Assembly (NCBI GenBank): GCA_022784505.1
Contig: JALFUQ010000085.1
Coordinates: 1-50,896, forward strand
Origin: Bacillota bacterium
GTDB taxonomy: Bacteria; Bacillota; Clostridia; Oscillospirales; Oscillospiraceae
Length of the DNA: 50,896 bases
Direction: 5' to 3'
Part shown: positions 26,231-36,415 of the stretch, piece by piece
Numbering within the stretch: the stretch's first letter is position 1
Layout: every line of letters starts with the position of its first letter
The notes under the pieces: generated by a model
The model's input: only the letters and a program-made list of their open reading frames with translations
Told to the model about the DNA's origin: nothing
The model's database searches: none
Made by a program: the position numbers and the translations under genes

Positions 26231-28651
26231 TTATTTAATAATCAGGTTAACAAGCTTATTCTTTACGACAATGGTCTTGAAAAGCTGCTTGCCTTCCATC
26301 AGACGCTTGATTTTCTCGTCTGCGCAGGCAGCATCGATGATGACACTGTCCTCGGAGTCGGCGGGAACGACGATGGTGGTCTTGAGTTTGCCGTTTACCT
26401 GAACGGCCATCTCGCGCTCGGCATCGACGGTCTTTGCCTCGTCATACTCAGGCCACGGCATCTGCATCGCCATCTTGCCCTCGGACTTGGCGTAGCCCAT
26501 GAGCTCCCACATTTCCTCAACGATATGCGGTGCAAATGGGCTCAGGAGCATAAGCAGGGTCTTGACCTCGCCGCGGGTGCAGCCGTTTGTGTAGAACTCG
26601 TTGACCATGGTCATGAGCGCGGCAATTGCCGTATTCATCTTCAGCTCGTCAATGTCGCTGCCGACCTTTTTGATGGTCTTGTGGACGATGCTCTCGTTCT
26701 TCTTCGAGTATTCCTCGGAATCGGAAGCCATGTCCATGAGGTTCCAGCAGCGGTCAAGGAAGCGCTTTGAGCCCTTGACAGCCTCATTAGACCATGTAAC
26801 AGCCTTCTCAAAGTCGCCTATGAACATAATGTGCAGACGCAGGGTATCTGCGCCGTACTGCGCAACGATATCGTTGGGATTTACGACATTGCCCCTGGAC
26901 TTGGACATCTTTTCGCCGCCCTCGCCTAAGATCATGCCGTGGCTCGTGCGCTTGGCATAGGGCTCCTTGGTGTTGACAACGCCGATATCGTACAGGAACT
27001 TGTGCCAGAAGCGGGAATACAGCAGATGCAGCGTGGTGTGCTCCATGCCGCCGTTGTACCAGTCAACGGGGCCCCAATAGTCAATAGCATCCTTTGAGGC
27101 AAGTGCCTTGTCGTTATTCGGATCCATATAACGCAGGAAGTACCAGCTCGAGCCTGCCCACTGAGGCATGGTGTCCGTCTCACGCTTGGCAGGGCCGCCG
27201 CAGCAGGGACATGTGGTGTTGACCCAGTCGGTCATCTTGCTGAGCGGGCTTTCGCCGTCATCGGTGGGCTCATAGCTTTCCACCTGAGGCAGTACCAAAG
27301 GCAGCTGATCCTCCGGCAGAGGTACCCAGCCGCATTTTTCGCACTTTACGAGGGGGATAGGCTCGCCCCAGTAGCGCTGACGGGAAAAGACCCAGTCACG
27401 CAGCTTGTAGTTTACCTTCTCTGTGCCGATGCCGTTTTCGACAAGCCACTTTTTCATGGCGGGGATGGCTTCCTTGACGGTCATGCCGTTGAGGAACTCC
27501 GAGTTTACCATGATGCCGGTATCGTCCTTGAGGGTGAAGGCTTCCTTCTCAATGTCGCCGCCCTCGACGACCTCGATGATCTCACAGCCGAACTTCTTTG
27601 CAAACTCCCAGTCACGGTCATCGTGTGCGGGAACTGCCATGATAGCGCCGGTTCCGTATGTTACGAGGACATAGTCGGAGATGAAGATAGGGATCTGCTT
27701 GCCGTTTACGGGGTTTATGCCCTTGATGCCCTTTATCTCGACACCGGTCTTTTCCTTGTTGAGCTCGCTGCGCTCAAAGTCGGACTTCTTGGCGGCCTCG
27801 GCTACATAGGCGTTGACCTCGTCGGCGTTCTCGATCATGCTCTGCCACTTGGTGACATACTCATGCTCGGGAGAAAGGACCATGTATGTTGCGCCAAACA
27901 GCGTGTCGGGACGGGTGGTGTAGACAACGATGTCGTCGCCTGCGGTGGTCTTAAAGGTGACCTCGGCGCCGGTGGAGCGGCCGATCCAGTTTTTCTGCTG
28001 GATCTTTACACGCTCGATGTAATCCAGATCGTCCAGATCGTCGATAAGACGCTGGGCGTACTTTGTGATGGCGAGCATCCACTGGCTTTTTTCCTTGCGA
28101 ACGACCTCGCTGCCGCAGCGCTCGCAAACGCCGTTTACGACCTCTTCGTTTGCAAGCACGCACTTGCAGCTGGTACACCAGTTGACGGGCATGGTCGATT
28201 TATATGCAAGACCGTGCTTGTACATCTGCAGGAATATCCACTGCGTCCACTTATAGTACTTGGGGTCTGTGGTGTCAACGCAGCGATCCCAGTCGAAGCC
28301 ATAGCCCAGCATCTTGAGCTGGCTTGTGAAGTTTGCAATGTTGTTCTTTGTAACTATGGCCGGATGGATGTGGTTCTTGATGGCGTAGTTTTCCGTGGGC
28401 AGGCCGAAGGCGTCAAAGCCGATGGGGAACAAAACATTGTAGCCCTCCATCCTCTTTTTGCGGGTGACGATATCCATAGCCGTGAACGGTCTGGGGTGAC
28501 CGACATGCAGTCCCTGACCCGAGGGGTACGGGAACTCGATCAGTCCGTAGAACTTGGGACGGGTCGTGTCGCCGGTTATGGCCGCATAGGGCTTGGTCTG
28601 CTCCCAATTTGCCTGCCACTTCTTTTCAATTGCCGTAAAATCGTACTTCAT
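26231..28651 (-). CDS. leuS: Leucyl-tRNA synthetase
   Basis: The 806-residue class I enzyme shows the HIGH motif in [18 protein letters not shown] (about 38-55), a zinc-like [22 protein letters not shown] insertion region near 155 (described by its cysteines), and the CP1 editing domain (about 225-420) with [24 protein letters not shown] lies in [12 protein letters not shown] (about 575), followed by the anticodon domain and a short C-terminal domain. Length and motifs are complete. It ends the operon from the LCP and rsfS genes. No T-box fits the 42-base gap to rsfS. Confidence 0.98.
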   Translation of the reverse strand: MKYDFTAIEKKWQANWEQTKPYAAITGDTTRPKFYGLIEFPYPSGQGLHVGHPRPFTAMDIVTRKKRMEGYNVLFPIGFDAFGLPTENYAIKNHIHPAIVTKNNIANFTSQLKMLGYGFDWDRCVDTTDPKYYKWTQWIFLQMYKHGLAYKSTMPVNWCTSCKCVLANEEVVNGVCERCGSEVVRKEKSQWMLAITKYAQRLIDDLDDLDYIERVKIQQKNWIGRSTGAEVTFKTTAGDDIVVYTTRPDTLFGATYMVLSPEHEYVTKWQSMIENADEVNAYVAEAAKKSDFERSELNKEKTGVEIKGIKGINPVNGKQIPIFISDYVLVTYGTGAIMAVPAHDDRDWEFAKKFGCEIIEVVEGGDIEKEAFTLKDDTGIMVNSEFLNGMTVKEAIPAMKKWLVENGIGTEKVNYKLRDWVFSRQRYWGEPIPLVKCEKCGWVPLPEDQLPLVLPQVESYEPTDDGESPLSKMTDWVNTTCPCCGGPAKRETDTMPQWAGSSWYFLRYMDPNNDKALASKDAIDYWGPVDWYNGGMEHTTLHLLYSRFWHKFLYDIGVVNTKEPYAKRTSHGMILGEGGEKMSKSRGNVVNPNDIVAQYGADTLRLHIMFIGDFEKAVTWSNEAVKGSKRFLDRCWNLMDMASDSEEYSKKNESIVHKTIKKVGSDIDELKMNTAIAALMTMVNEFYTNGCTRGEVKTLLMLLSPFAPHIVEEMWELMGYAKSEGKMAMQMPWPEYDEAKTVDAEREMAVQVNGKLKTTIVVPADSEDSVIIDAACADEKIKRLMEGKQLFKTIVVKNKLVNLIIK

Positions 28652-28693
28652 TTTTAATTACTCCCTTATAGTTTTTATTCGTCCGAACGCCCC

Positions 28694-29056
28694 TTAGCAG
28701 GGGCCTATAAGGGATGAGAGATCGATCTCCTCGGCGTCGGACCAGAGTCTTTCAAGCTTATAGAAATCTCTTGCGTCCTCAGTGAATACATGAGCCACTA
28801 CACAGCCGAAATCGAGCAGCACCCAGTTGCCGGAGCGGAAACCCTCACGGCGCAGGGGCGGCTCACCGGCCTCGCTCATCTGCTTATCGAGCTCATCGGT
28901 GAGTGACTTTATGTGTGTTGATGATGTGCCGGTGCAGATGACAAAATAATCGCACAAGGTCGTGAGCTTATCTGTCTTGAGCACCTTTATATCCTTACCT
29001 TTTTTGTCGCTGAGCGCCTTTGCGGCGACCTTTACGACTTCATCAGGCTGCATCAT
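28694..29056 (-). CDS. rsfS: Ribosomal silencing factor RsfS
   Basis: The 120-residue protein blocks subunit joining by binding L14 in starvation. Family blocks are VAAKALSDKKGKDIKVL, the DYFVICTGTSSTHIKSL segment (about 32-48), GNWVLLDFGCVVAHVFTED (about 75-93) and RDFYKLERLWSDA. The start overlaps the end of the LCP gene by 14 bases; two adjacent ATGs are possible (29056 or 29053), with AAGGA upstream. Confidence 0.95.
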   Translation of the reverse strand: MMQPDEVVKVAAKALSDKKGKDIKVLKTDKLTTLCDYFVICTGTSSTHIKSLTDELDKQMSEAGEPPLRREGFRSGNWVLLDFGCVVAHVFTEDARDFYKLERLWSDAEEIDLSSLIGPC

Positions 29057-30350
29057 TATTATCTACATCCTTATCTTGAGTATTTGTATCGCTTGCATCG
29101 CCGCCGGTATAGTGAATGACCTGCGCAGAGGCCATGGGGTTAGACGAGCTGTACGACAGGAACGACTCTATGCCGTGATTGAGCTCACCCGTGGTGGAAT
29201 AGAAATTGCCATCCTTATACGAAACTATATCGACATTCTGCGTCGTGACCTCGGTCGTCCATGGGTTGATGTACTCGTTTACCATCTTGAGCCATGCGTC
29301 GATATCGGTGAACACATAGCTGTAGCCGAACACGCTTCCGGTCGAATACTTGGGCAGAGTCATGAACTTGACATCGTCCTTGCTGAGCTTCAAAAACTCC
29401 TTTGCAAAGTAGATGATGTTCTCGGTGGTCATGTCGGTCTCCATATTGTCGGACACTATCTGCGCGACCTTAGATAGGTTGGGTACATTGCCGAGGGTGA
29501 GCATCTGATCTGCAAGCGCGCTCAGCAGCTTCTGCTGCATCTCGATACGCTGCAGGTCACCGCCTGCATACGAGCTTCTGAAGCGCATGACCTTGACAAA
29601 ATCATCGCCGCTGAGGGTCTGAAGTCCCTTGTTGAGGTGGATGTGCAGATCCTGACGCTTGGAGTCATAGTTCATGTTGACGGGAAGGTCAAACTCAACG
29701 CCGCCGATGGCATCGACGACCTCGGCAGCCGCATCGATATTGACAAGGACATACTTATCCACGTCAAAGCCGAGCATGCTCTTGACAAGCTCCTGTCTCA
29801 TGCTCTGAACAGGATCACAGTTATAATACGACGATCCCTCGACATTTTTATAATACGCTGCATAATGATATGCCGAATTTGCCTTCTTCACCTCATGCTG
29901 AATATTTATAAGCGTATCTCTGGGGATGCTGACGATATTCAACTTGTGGTTAACCGTGTCAAAGCTGCCGATCATGATGGTGTCGGTATTATTGCTTATC
30001 TGATCTGTACCGGCGACAAGGAAGGTATACACTCCGTCCTTTCTACCGTCAACATGGGGCTGGTCATCGTTTACGCCGCTCGGATCCGTATCGGGAGGGC
30101 TGATGACATACTCAAGCACGACATAGCCGATGCCCGCAAGAAGTGCAAGCACCAGTAAGATTATGAGAATTATCTTGCCGGTCTTTTTCTTTTTGCCCTT
30201 TTTATTTCTTGCGGCAACGATCTCGTCAACGCTTTTGCCGGACGCCTCTGCCGGATCGTCGGCTATCTGTTCGGCGCTGCGAATGTTTTTAGCTGTTTTG
30301 CTGTGCTCCTCGGCGTGTCTCCCGCTCTTTTTGCTACCAAATAGCTTCAT
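29043..30350 (-). CDS. LytR-CpsA-Psr (LCP) family cell-wall polymer ligase
   Basis: LCP proteins attach teichoic acids or capsule to peptidoglycan. The 435-residue protein has a charged Lys-rich cytoplasmic region (1-56), one transmembrane helix (about 58-80), then an external LCP domain: TFLVAGTDQISNNTDTIMIGS (described from about 110), NIVSIPRDTLI (Arg of the pyrophosphate site, about 137), a VDAIGGVEFDLPVNM segment, and GDDFVKVMRFR with an RIEMQQKLLSAL helix. The C-terminus is a low-complexity Asp/Asn tail. It lies between nadD-yqeK and rsfS, a common clostridial order. Confidence 0.94.
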   Translation of the reverse strand: MKLFGSKKSGRHAEEHSKTAKNIRSAEQIADDPAEASGKSVDEIVAARNKKGKKKKTGKIILIILLVLALLAGIGYVVLEYVISPPDTDPSGVNDDQPHVDGRKDGVYTFLVAGTDQISNNTDTIMIGSFDTVNHKLNIVSIPRDTLINIQHEVKKANSAYHYAAYYKNVEGSSYYNCDPVQSMRQELVKSMLGFDVDKYVLVNIDAAAEVVDAIGGVEFDLPVNMNYDSKRQDLHIHLNKGLQTLSGDDFVKVMRFRSSYAGGDLQRIEMQQKLLSALADQMLTLGNVPNLSKVAQIVSDNMETDMTTENIIYFAKEFLKLSKDDVKFMTLPKYSTGSVFGYSYVFTDIDAWLKMVNEYINPWTTEVTTQNVDIVSYKDGNFYSTTGELNHGIESFLSYSSSNPMASAQVIHYTGGDASDTNTQDKDVDNNDAA

Positions 30351-30388
30351 ATTTATTATCCCCTTCTGTTGTCTACAAGGATTAGGCC

Positions 30389-31555
30389 TTACTGCTCAAA
30401 AGGCTTGTACCACTCGTAGGCTTCAACGCTCGCAATATACGGCTCCTGACCATAGCTTCTTATGTCTTCAAGGCTCATTTTAAGCCCGAGTGCCATCGCT
30501 GCGTCCAGGTCTTCATACGCAAGGGCGCGCAGCTTTTCGACACCTTCAAAATCTCGGTTTGGCTCTATGTAGTCGGCCATATATATAATTTTCTCTAAAA
30601 GCGTCATATCAGCCTTGCCGGTGGTATGCCATCTGATCGCCTCATAAACTTCTTTGCATACATTGAAAAGCTCCTTAGCCATTGCAGCTCCTGTCTTTGC
30701 ATGCAGCAGCTTAACGTTATGCTCCTCAATTGTATCGTTTATAATACCATACTTGTCGCACAATATCAATTGTTCCGGCAAAGAAAGTTTTTTTGTAATA
30801 TCATGCAAAATTCCGGCCTCGGCCGCGTTCTCGGGATCCTCTCCCCAGCGCTGTGCAAGCTTGACAGCTTCGCTCTCGCAGCCGACAACATGTGCAACGC
30901 GATTGGGCTTTAGCATCGCATAAGCCTTACCGCGCAGCCAGTACAACTCGGGCTTTGCGTCATAGTCGCCGTTTGCGATTATTCGCTCATAGACCTTCTC
31001 CGGAAGGAACGATGCGCCCATCCTGCGGCAGAGCATGTCGCGTATATCCCTTGATGACATGGACTTCGGCTCATGGCGCAGCGGGATGATCTTCGCACCG
31101 TACTCTTTTTTAAGATACTCAGCGTGGCGCAGCATCTCGGTCTCCTCGCCCTCGCTGCGGACAAACACCGCGAGCGTCAGCGTTTCAAGCAGGAATCTGA
31201 ACATGTACCATTCCTCAAAGGTCACGAGCATGTCCGTACCCATGGCAAGGTAAAGCTCAGCATCGGGGTGCTGCTGCTTAAGAAGCTCCACAGTCGTTGC
31301 AGTGTAGCTTTTGCCCTCGCGGTGCAGCTCCATATCGCTTATCTCGGCATTCGGAACATCGGAAAACGCAAGCTTTGTAAGCTCCAGGCGCTCGAGCGCG
31401 GTGGGACTTCCCTCTGCAAGCTCCTTGTGCGGCGGTATATTCGCCGGAATTATCAAAAGTTTATCCGGCTTAAGCTGCTCGGATATGGTCATGGCCGCCT
31501 CAACATGACCGCAGTGCGGCGGATTGAAGCTTCCGCCGTAGATAACTATCTTCAT
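30389..31555 (-). CDS. nadD: NadD-YqeK fusion: nicotinate-nucleotide adenylyltransferase plus HD-domain Ap4A hydrolase
   Basis: One 388-residue frame joins two enzymes. Residues 1-200 are NadD: GGSFNPPHCGHVEAA (HxGH motif), IPANIPPHKE, MGTDMLVTFEEWY and the signature SMSSRDIRDML. Residues about 205-388 are YqeK: NRVAHVVGCESEAVKLA, GILHDITKK (HD metal ligands), EEHNVKLLHAKTGA, IRWHTTGKADMTLLEKIIYM and ADYIEPNRDF. In Bacilli these are separate adjacent genes. The first half makes deamido-NAD; the second hydrolyses diadenosine tetraphosphate. No stop or frame break separates them. It overlaps the yhbY stop by 4 bases. Confidence 0.95.
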   Translation of the reverse strand: MKIVIYGGSFNPPHCGHVEAAMTISEQLKPDKLLIIPANIPPHKELAEGSPTALERLELTKLAFSDVPNAEISDMELHREGKSYTATTVELLKQQHPDAELYLAMGTDMLVTFEEWYMFRFLLETLTLAVFVRSEGEETEMLRHAEYLKKEYGAKIIPLRHEPKSMSSRDIRDMLCRRMGASFLPEKVYERIIANGDYDAKPELYWLRGKAYAMLKPNRVAHVVGCESEAVKLAQRWGEDPENAAEAGILHDITKKLSLPEQLILCDKYGIINDTIEEHNVKLLHAKTGAAMAKELFNVCKEVYEAIRWHTTGKADMTLLEKIIYMADYIEPNRDFEGVEKLRALAYEDLDAAMALGLKMSLEDIRSYGQEPYIASVEAYEWYKPFEQ

Positions 31556-31860
31556 TTCTTCTTATCTTTTACAAGAGCTATTTTAGGCTCTTTTGCATTC
31601 ATCTTATACAGGACAAACTTGCTTCCTATCGTCTGCACAGTCTCGGCATCGCAGGCCTCGGCCAGTGCGTCGGCAGCCTCGCGGGCAGTCAGCAGGCTGT
31701 TTTCCAGCACTCTGCCCTTTATGAGCTCCCTTGCCTTGAGCGCATCCTTGACCTGAGTCAGGGTGTTTTCGCTGATGCCGCCCTTACCGATCTGGATTAT
31801 CGTATCCTCTGTCATGGCAAGCCCTCTGAGCTGTGCCCTCTGCTTACTTGTCAGTGCCAT
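31552..31860 (-). CDS. yhbY: YhbY-type RNA-binding protein (CRM domain)
   Basis: The 102-residue protein is a single CRM domain: LTSKQRAQLRGLAM at the start, the RNA-contacting GxxG loop in IQIGKGGISEN (about 25), and KARELIKGRVLEN, with a Lys-rich tail. Members associate with pre-50S particles. It overlaps rdgB by 17 bases and nadD-yqeK by 4, in the common order rdgB-yhbY-nadD. Confidence 0.93.
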   Translation of the reverse strand: MALTSKQRAQLRGLAMTEDTIIQIGKGGISENTLTQVKDALKARELIKGRVLENSLLTAREAADALAEACDAETVQTIGSKFVLYKMNAKEPKIALVKDKKK

Positions 31861-32446
31861 TATATTCCCTCAGCTTTTTCTTAAAAATTTTGAGCGCATT
31901 GGCTCTGTGTGATATCTCGTTTTTAACTTCCGTACCGAGCTCGGCCATGCTCTTGTCATAGCCAGCCGGCATAAAAACAGGGTCGTAGCCGAAGCCGCCC
32001 TCGCCCCTCGGGCTTAAAAGTATCTTGCCGGTGCATTCGCCCTCGCAGCGGATGATATCGCCGTTCGGGAAGATGCAGCAAATGCTTGAGACAAACTTTG
32101 CTCTTCTGTTCTCAACACCTTCAAGCTTTTTCAGCAGATACTCGTACTTTTCCTTATCGCTTGCGTCGTGACCGCCGGGGGCGTAGCGGGCGGAATAAAC
32201 GCCCGGCTCGCCGTTTAGAGCGTCGACCATCAGGCCGGAGTCGTCCGCGATCGCAGCAACTCCGGTTGCCTCGACGACGGCGGCTGCCTTGAGATAGGCG
32301 TTCTCGGCAAAGGTCGTGCCGGTCTCCTCGACCTCAAAGTTGCAGCCTGCTTCCCGCTGCGAGCAAAGCTCGATGCCCATGTCGGACAGTATCGCCTTGA
32401 GCTCACGGAGCTTTTTTGCATTGTTGCTTGCAAGTATCATTTTCAC
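31844..32446 (-). CDS. rdgB: XTP/dITP diphosphatase (RdgB/HAM1)
   Basis: The 200-residue enzyme removes non-canonical purine nucleotides. It starts MILASNNAKKLRELKAIL, has FAENAYLKAAAVVEATG (about 50-66), IADDSGLMVDAL (catalytic Asp, about 70), GEPGVYSARYAPG, and the nucleobase loop GGFGYDPVFMPAGYDKSMAEL near 150, then SHRANAL. The start is GTG 32446, sharing GTGA with the ftsY stop; an in-frame ATG two codons later is the alternative. Confidence 0.93.
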   Translation of the reverse strand: MKMILASNNAKKLRELKAILSDMGIELCSQREAGCNFEVEETGTTFAENAYLKAAAVVEATGVAAIADDSGLMVDALNGEPGVYSARYAPGGHDASDKEKYEYLLKKLEGVENRRAKFVSSICCIFPNGDIIRCEGECTGKILLSPRGEGGFGYDPVFMPAGYDKSMAELGTEVKNEISHRANALKIFKKKLREYNGTDK

Positions 32447-33348
32447 TTGAACAGCGCCTCCACAAATTCCTTGGGATCAAACGGGATAAGGTCGTCCATT
32501 CCCTCGCCCACGCCGACGAACTTCACCGGCAGCTTGAGCTCATGCGCGATGGCGAACACTATGCCGCCCTTGGCCGTGCCGTCAAGCTTCGTGAGCACGA
32601 TGCCGGTAATACCGGCGGTCTCGAGAAACTGCTTTGCCTGGATAAGGCCGTTTTGGCCGGTCGTTGCGTCGAGCACCATAAGGGTCTCTATATCTGCCTC
32701 CGGCAGCTCGCGGGAAACGACGCGGCTTATCTTATTAAGCTCGTTCATGAGGTTTGCTTTATTGTGCAGCCTGCCGGCTGTGTCGATGATAATTGTGTCA
32801 ACGCCTCTTGCCTTGGAGGCGCAGATGCTGTCATACACAACAGAGGCTGGATCGCTGCCCTCCTCGTGGCGGACGATATCCGCTCCAGAGCGCTCCGCCC
32901 AAATATTCAGCTGCTCGCCTGCGGCGGCGCGGAAGGTGTCGCCCGCACAAAGGAGCACCTTTTTGCCATCGGCTTTTAATCTTGCCGAGAGCTTGCCGAT
33001 GGTCGTAGTTTTGCCGACGCCGTTTACGCCGACCATCAGGATGACCGAAGGCTTGGTCTCAAGCTTTAGTGAGGTGTCCATATCGCCGAGCATTTCGTGC
33101 ATGTAGGCAACGAACGCCTTTTTTGCGTCTCTGCCCTTGTTTATCCTGTTGCGGTACAGGATGCGCTTATAATCATAGAGTATCTTTGCGGTAGTCTCGC
33201 CGCCGACATCGGCCATGACGAGCATTTCCTCAAGCTCATCGTAAAAGTCCATGTCGTCCATATCATAGTTCTGGAAGATCTCTTCAAGGTCCTCTATATT
33301 TTTGCGGGTCTTCGTCAGTCCCGAAAACATCTTATCAAAAAAGCCCAT
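32443..33348 (-). CDS. ftsY: Signal recognition particle receptor FtsY
   Basis: The 301-residue GTPase docks SRP-ribosome complexes at the membrane. It lacks the long acidic A domain and starts directly with the N domain (GFFDKMFSGLTKTRKNI). The G domain has GVNGVGKTTTIGKL (about 108), DTFRAAAGEQL, DTAGRLHNKANLM (about 190), TKLDGTAKGG (about 250) and the closing GVGEGMDDLIPFD. The start is the second of two adjacent ATGs, 5 bases after GGAGG. It follows smc by 13 bases; ffh is not in the window. Confidence 0.97.
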   Translation of the reverse strand: MGFFDKMFSGLTKTRKNIEDLEEIFQNYDMDDMDFYDELEEMLVMADVGGETTAKILYDYKRILYRNRINKGRDAKKAFVAYMHEMLGDMDTSLKLETKPSVILMVGVNGVGKTTTIGKLSARLKADGKKVLLCAGDTFRAAAGEQLNIWAERSGADIVRHEEGSDPASVVYDSICASKARGVDTIIIDTAGRLHNKANLMNELNKISRVVSRELPEADIETLMVLDATTGQNGLIQAKQFLETAGITGIVLTKLDGTAKGGIVFAIAHELKLPVKFVGVGEGMDDLIPFDPKEFVEALFK

Positions 33349-33361
33349 CATTGCCTCCTTA

Positions 33362-36300
33362 TCACTGATCGTTTTCTATCGAGCGCTGCGCCTGCTCAAG
33401 ATCAAGCTCGATTATCTTTGAAACGCCCTTTTCCTGCATGGTTACGCCGTAAATGTGGTCGGCCTCCTCCATCGTACCGCGGCGGTGGGTGATGACGATA
33501 AACTGTGTTTTTTCACACATATTGCGCATGTACTCGGCATAGCGGATAACATTCGCTTCGTCAAGTGCAGCCTCGATCTCGTCCATGACACAGAACGGCG
33601 TGGGGCGCACCTTGAGTATTGCAAAGTACAGTGCAATAGCGACAAACGCCTTTTCGCCGCCGGACAGCAGGCTTATATTCGATACCGCCTTGCCGGGCGG
33701 CTGAACTTTAATTTCAATGCCGCATTCGAGCGGATTGTTTTCGTCCTCGAGCGTGAGCGAGGCTTTACCGCCGCCGAAAAGCTCAAGGAAGGTCTGCCGG
33801 AAGTTTTCGTCTATAAGCTTAAATTGCTGAGTGAAAACCTCCTGCATTTCGCTCGTTACATCGTTTATTATGCCCACAAGCTCGGTTTTTGCTTTCTGTA
33901 TATCGTCACGCTGGCCGGTGAGGAAGTCGTATCTGGTGCTGACACGCTCGTACTCCTCGATGGCGCCTATATTCGGCGTGCCGAGGGCCGATATCCTGCG
34001 GCGCAGCTCGGAAATGCCCTTGGTCTCTTTTTGAAGGTTCTCCACCGGCTGGCGCAGCTCCTGCGCCGCGGAATACGAAAGCTCGTAGTTTTCCCAGAGC
34101 TTGTCGAGTATCTGCTTTTCCTCCATGTCGGCGGCATTTTTCTTGCCCTCAAGAGCGGAGCAGGTCTTTTGCAGCTCAAGAAGCTCGCGGTTGCGCTCCT
34201 GCGCATCCCTGTCTGCCTTGGTGCGCCTGCCCTCAAGCTCAAGACGCTTATTTGTTATCTCGCTTATCTCGGCTCTGATGCCGTCAGCCTCACTGAGTAT
34301 CTGCCTGCGCTTTTCGAGCACCGCTTGCAGTTTATTCTCAATTATACCGCGCTCTGTTTCCGAGCGCTCTATCGCCTTGCGGCGGGAAAGGCTGTCGCCC
34401 GACAGCGCTTCGAGCAGCACCTTGAGCTGGTTTATGGCGAGCTCGGTCGTGCGCTTTTCTGCCTCGTTTGCGGCGATGGAGCGGTTTATCTCCGCCTGAT
34501 CCTCAAGCGCCATGTCAAGCTCATACCGCAGGCCCGCAAGTGTGTTTCTGGCCTTATCAAGCTCGGCACTTGCGTTATTATAGTCAGTTTCGAGCTTCAC
34601 TCTGCGTTTTTTGAGCTCCGTGAGCTCGTTTGCCCTTGAGAGAATGCCCGTGCCCTTTGCGGCGCTGCCGCCGGTCATGGAGCCGCCGGCGTTTATGAGC
34701 TGGCCGTCAAGGCTTACGATACGCAAACGGTTGCCGTTTGCCTTTGACATGCGCACGGCATCGGCAAGCGTTTCGGCGACTACCGTTCTGCCGAGCAGAC
34801 TTGCGAAAATTCCGTCGTACTTCGGGTCAAAATGCACAAGGTCATATGCCACGCCGACAAAGCCCGGGTCGTTCACGGGCGCATCCTTCATAACGCCGCC
34901 GCGAACGGTGTCCACCGGCAGGAAGGTCGCACGGCCGGAGTCGAGGCGCTTCAGCATTTCTATGGCCTTGCGGCCGTCGTTCTGCGTGTCAATGACGATA
35001 TTCTGCATCGCAGCGCCGAGAGCGGTTTCGATGGCAAGAGCGTACTCATTGTCGGCCTTGACGAGATTTGCAACCGGGCCGTGAACGCCGCTTATGTTGC
35101 CGCGGGCAGATTCACGCATAACGGCCTTAACCGCCTTGGAAAAGCCCTCATACTCCTTTTCCATCTCGGAAAGCATGTGGATTCTTGCGTCCAGACTGCG
35201 GCAGTCGACGCTCAGGCGGTTCACCTTTTCACGTAGCTGCTCTGCCGCCGTTTCACGGCTCGACAACTTCATGCGAGCCCCCTCGAGAACGTTGTTATTG
35301 CTCTTGAGCTTTTCGTCAAGCTCCTTGAGGACTACTGCGATCTTGGCGATCGTCGCGTTGTTTTCCTCTATCTGCGCGCTTATCTCGCCGACACGGGTCT
35401 CCGCCTCGGCAATGTCTTTTTTCATGCGTTCGGCAGCCTCGATGCTGCTTGCAATGCCGGCTTTCAGTCCGGCGGCCTCCGAGTCGCACTCGGCAGCTCT
35501 GCCCTCTGTCTGCGAAAGGCGGGCTCTGGCTCTCTCGGCCTCGACATCCTTTTGGCGCATACGCTCGGAGATGTTGCCCGACGAGGCGTACAGCGCCTCC
35601 AGACTGCGGTTTGCGTTATCAAGATCGCGTACCGCATTTTCATAGTCGCGGCTTATGGCTTCTGCCTGCGACCTCAGTTTTTCCAAGGTTGCCATCCACA
35701 CGGATATCTCGCGAAGTCTCAGTTCATCACGCAGGACGAGATATTTCTTTGCCGTCTCGGACTGGCGCTTTAAGGGCTCGACCTGAAGCTCGAGCTCATC
35801 TATCTTATCGTTTATGCGCAGAAGGTTCTCTTCCGTTTTCTGAAGCTTGCGCTCGGACTCCTCCTTGCGGCTGCGGTAGCGGGAGATGCCTGCGGCCTCC
35901 TCGAATACCTCTCGGCGCTCGGAGCTTTTGCTCGACACGATCTCGGCAATTCTGCCCTGACCGATGATGGAGTAGCCGTCTCTGCCCAGACCGGTGTCCA
36001 TGAGCAGGCTGTTGATATCCTTAAGGCGCACAGCCTCACGGTTTATGTAATACTCGCTGTCGCCGCTGCGGTAATAGCGGCGGGTCAACATGAGCTCGGT
36101 ATTGTCGCAGTCAAAAATGTGCTCAGAGTTATCGATGATGAGCGAGACCTGCGCAAAGCCCAGTGCGCCCCTCTTCTCCGTGCCGCCGAAGATAACATCC
36201 TCCATCTTGCCGCCGCGCAGAGTTTTGGAGCGCTGCTCGCCCATTACCCACAGTATGGCGTCGGAAATATTAGATTTGCCCGAGCCGTTTGGGCCGACTA

Positions 36301-36385
36301 TCGCGGTTATATCCTTTTCAAATGTAATTCTGGTCTTGTCCGGAAAGGACTTGAACCCCTGAATTTCCAGTGCTTTTAAGTACAA
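33362..36385 (-). CDS. smc: Chromosome segregation protein SMC, short-armed
   Basis: SMC is the ATPase of bacterial condensin. The 1007-residue protein is complete at both ends: Walker A VGPNGSGKSN (30-39), hinge (about 415-585, with the conserved AIETALGAAMQNIV and SMTGGSA), ABC signature LLSGGEKAF (906-914) and Walker B FCVMDEIEAALDEAN (931-945). Usual SMCs have about 1180 residues. Here both coiled-coil arms (about 165-415 and 585-800) are each roughly 90 residues shorter than in B. subtilis, a matched reduction. The start codon is TTG after GAGGT. It leads the smc-ftsY operon. Confidence 0.95.
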   Translation of the reverse strand: MYLKALEIQGFKSFPDKTRITFEKDITAIVGPNGSGKSNISDAILWVMGEQRSKTLRGGKMEDVIFGGTEKRGALGFAQVSLIIDNSEHIFDCDNTELMLTRRYYRSGDSEYYINREAVRLKDINSLLMDTGLGRDGYSIIGQGRIAEIVSSKSSERREVFEEAAGISRYRSRKEESERKLQKTEENLLRINDKIDELELQVEPLKRQSETAKKYLVLRDELRLREISVWMATLEKLRSQAEAISRDYENAVRDLDNANRSLEALYASSGNISERMRQKDVEAERARARLSQTEGRAAECDSEAAGLKAGIASSIEAAERMKKDIAEAETRVGEISAQIEENNATIAKIAVVLKELDEKLKSNNNVLEGARMKLSSRETAAEQLREKVNRLSVDCRSLDARIHMLSEMEKEYEGFSKAVKAVMRESARGNISGVHGPVANLVKADNEYALAIETALGAAMQNIVIDTQNDGRKAIEMLKRLDSGRATFLPVDTVRGGVMKDAPVNDPGFVGVAYDLVHFDPKYDGIFASLLGRTVVAETLADAVRMSKANGNRLRIVSLDGQLINAGGSMTGGSAAKGTGILSRANELTELKKRRVKLETDYNNASAELDKARNTLAGLRYELDMALEDQAEINRSIAANEAEKRTTELAINQLKVLLEALSGDSLSRRKAIERSETERGIIENKLQAVLEKRRQILSEADGIRAEISEITNKRLELEGRRTKADRDAQERNRELLELQKTCSALEGKKNAADMEEKQILDKLWENYELSYSAAQELRQPVENLQKETKGISELRRRISALGTPNIGAIEEYERVSTRYDFLTGQRDDIQKAKTELVGIINDVTSEMQEVFTQQFKLIDENFRQTFLELFGGGKASLTLEDENNPLECGIEIKVQPPGKAVSNISLLSGGEKAFVAIALYFAILKVRPTPFCVMDEIEAALDEANVIRYAEYMRNMCEKTQFIVITHRRGTMEEADHIYGVTMQEKGVSKIIELDLEQAQRSIENDQ

Positions 36386-36415
36386 ATGCTCTACCTCTAT
36401 TCAAAATGTCGTTAT

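Noticed and set aside
27623..28657. Long plus-strand frame of 344 codons opposite leuS
   Set aside because: It is a shadow of the GC-rich leuS codon pattern, with no ribosome site and no recognisable domain; leuS is certain.
26130..28693. T-box or other riboswitch ahead of leuS or alaS
   Set aside because: The gaps before leuS (42 bases) and alaS (12 bases) are too short, and no T-box sequence is present.
33455..34639. Long plus-strand frame of 394 codons opposite smc
   Set aside because: It lies wholly antisense to the SMC head and coil, has Leu/Ala-rich shadow composition, no ribosome site and no domain.
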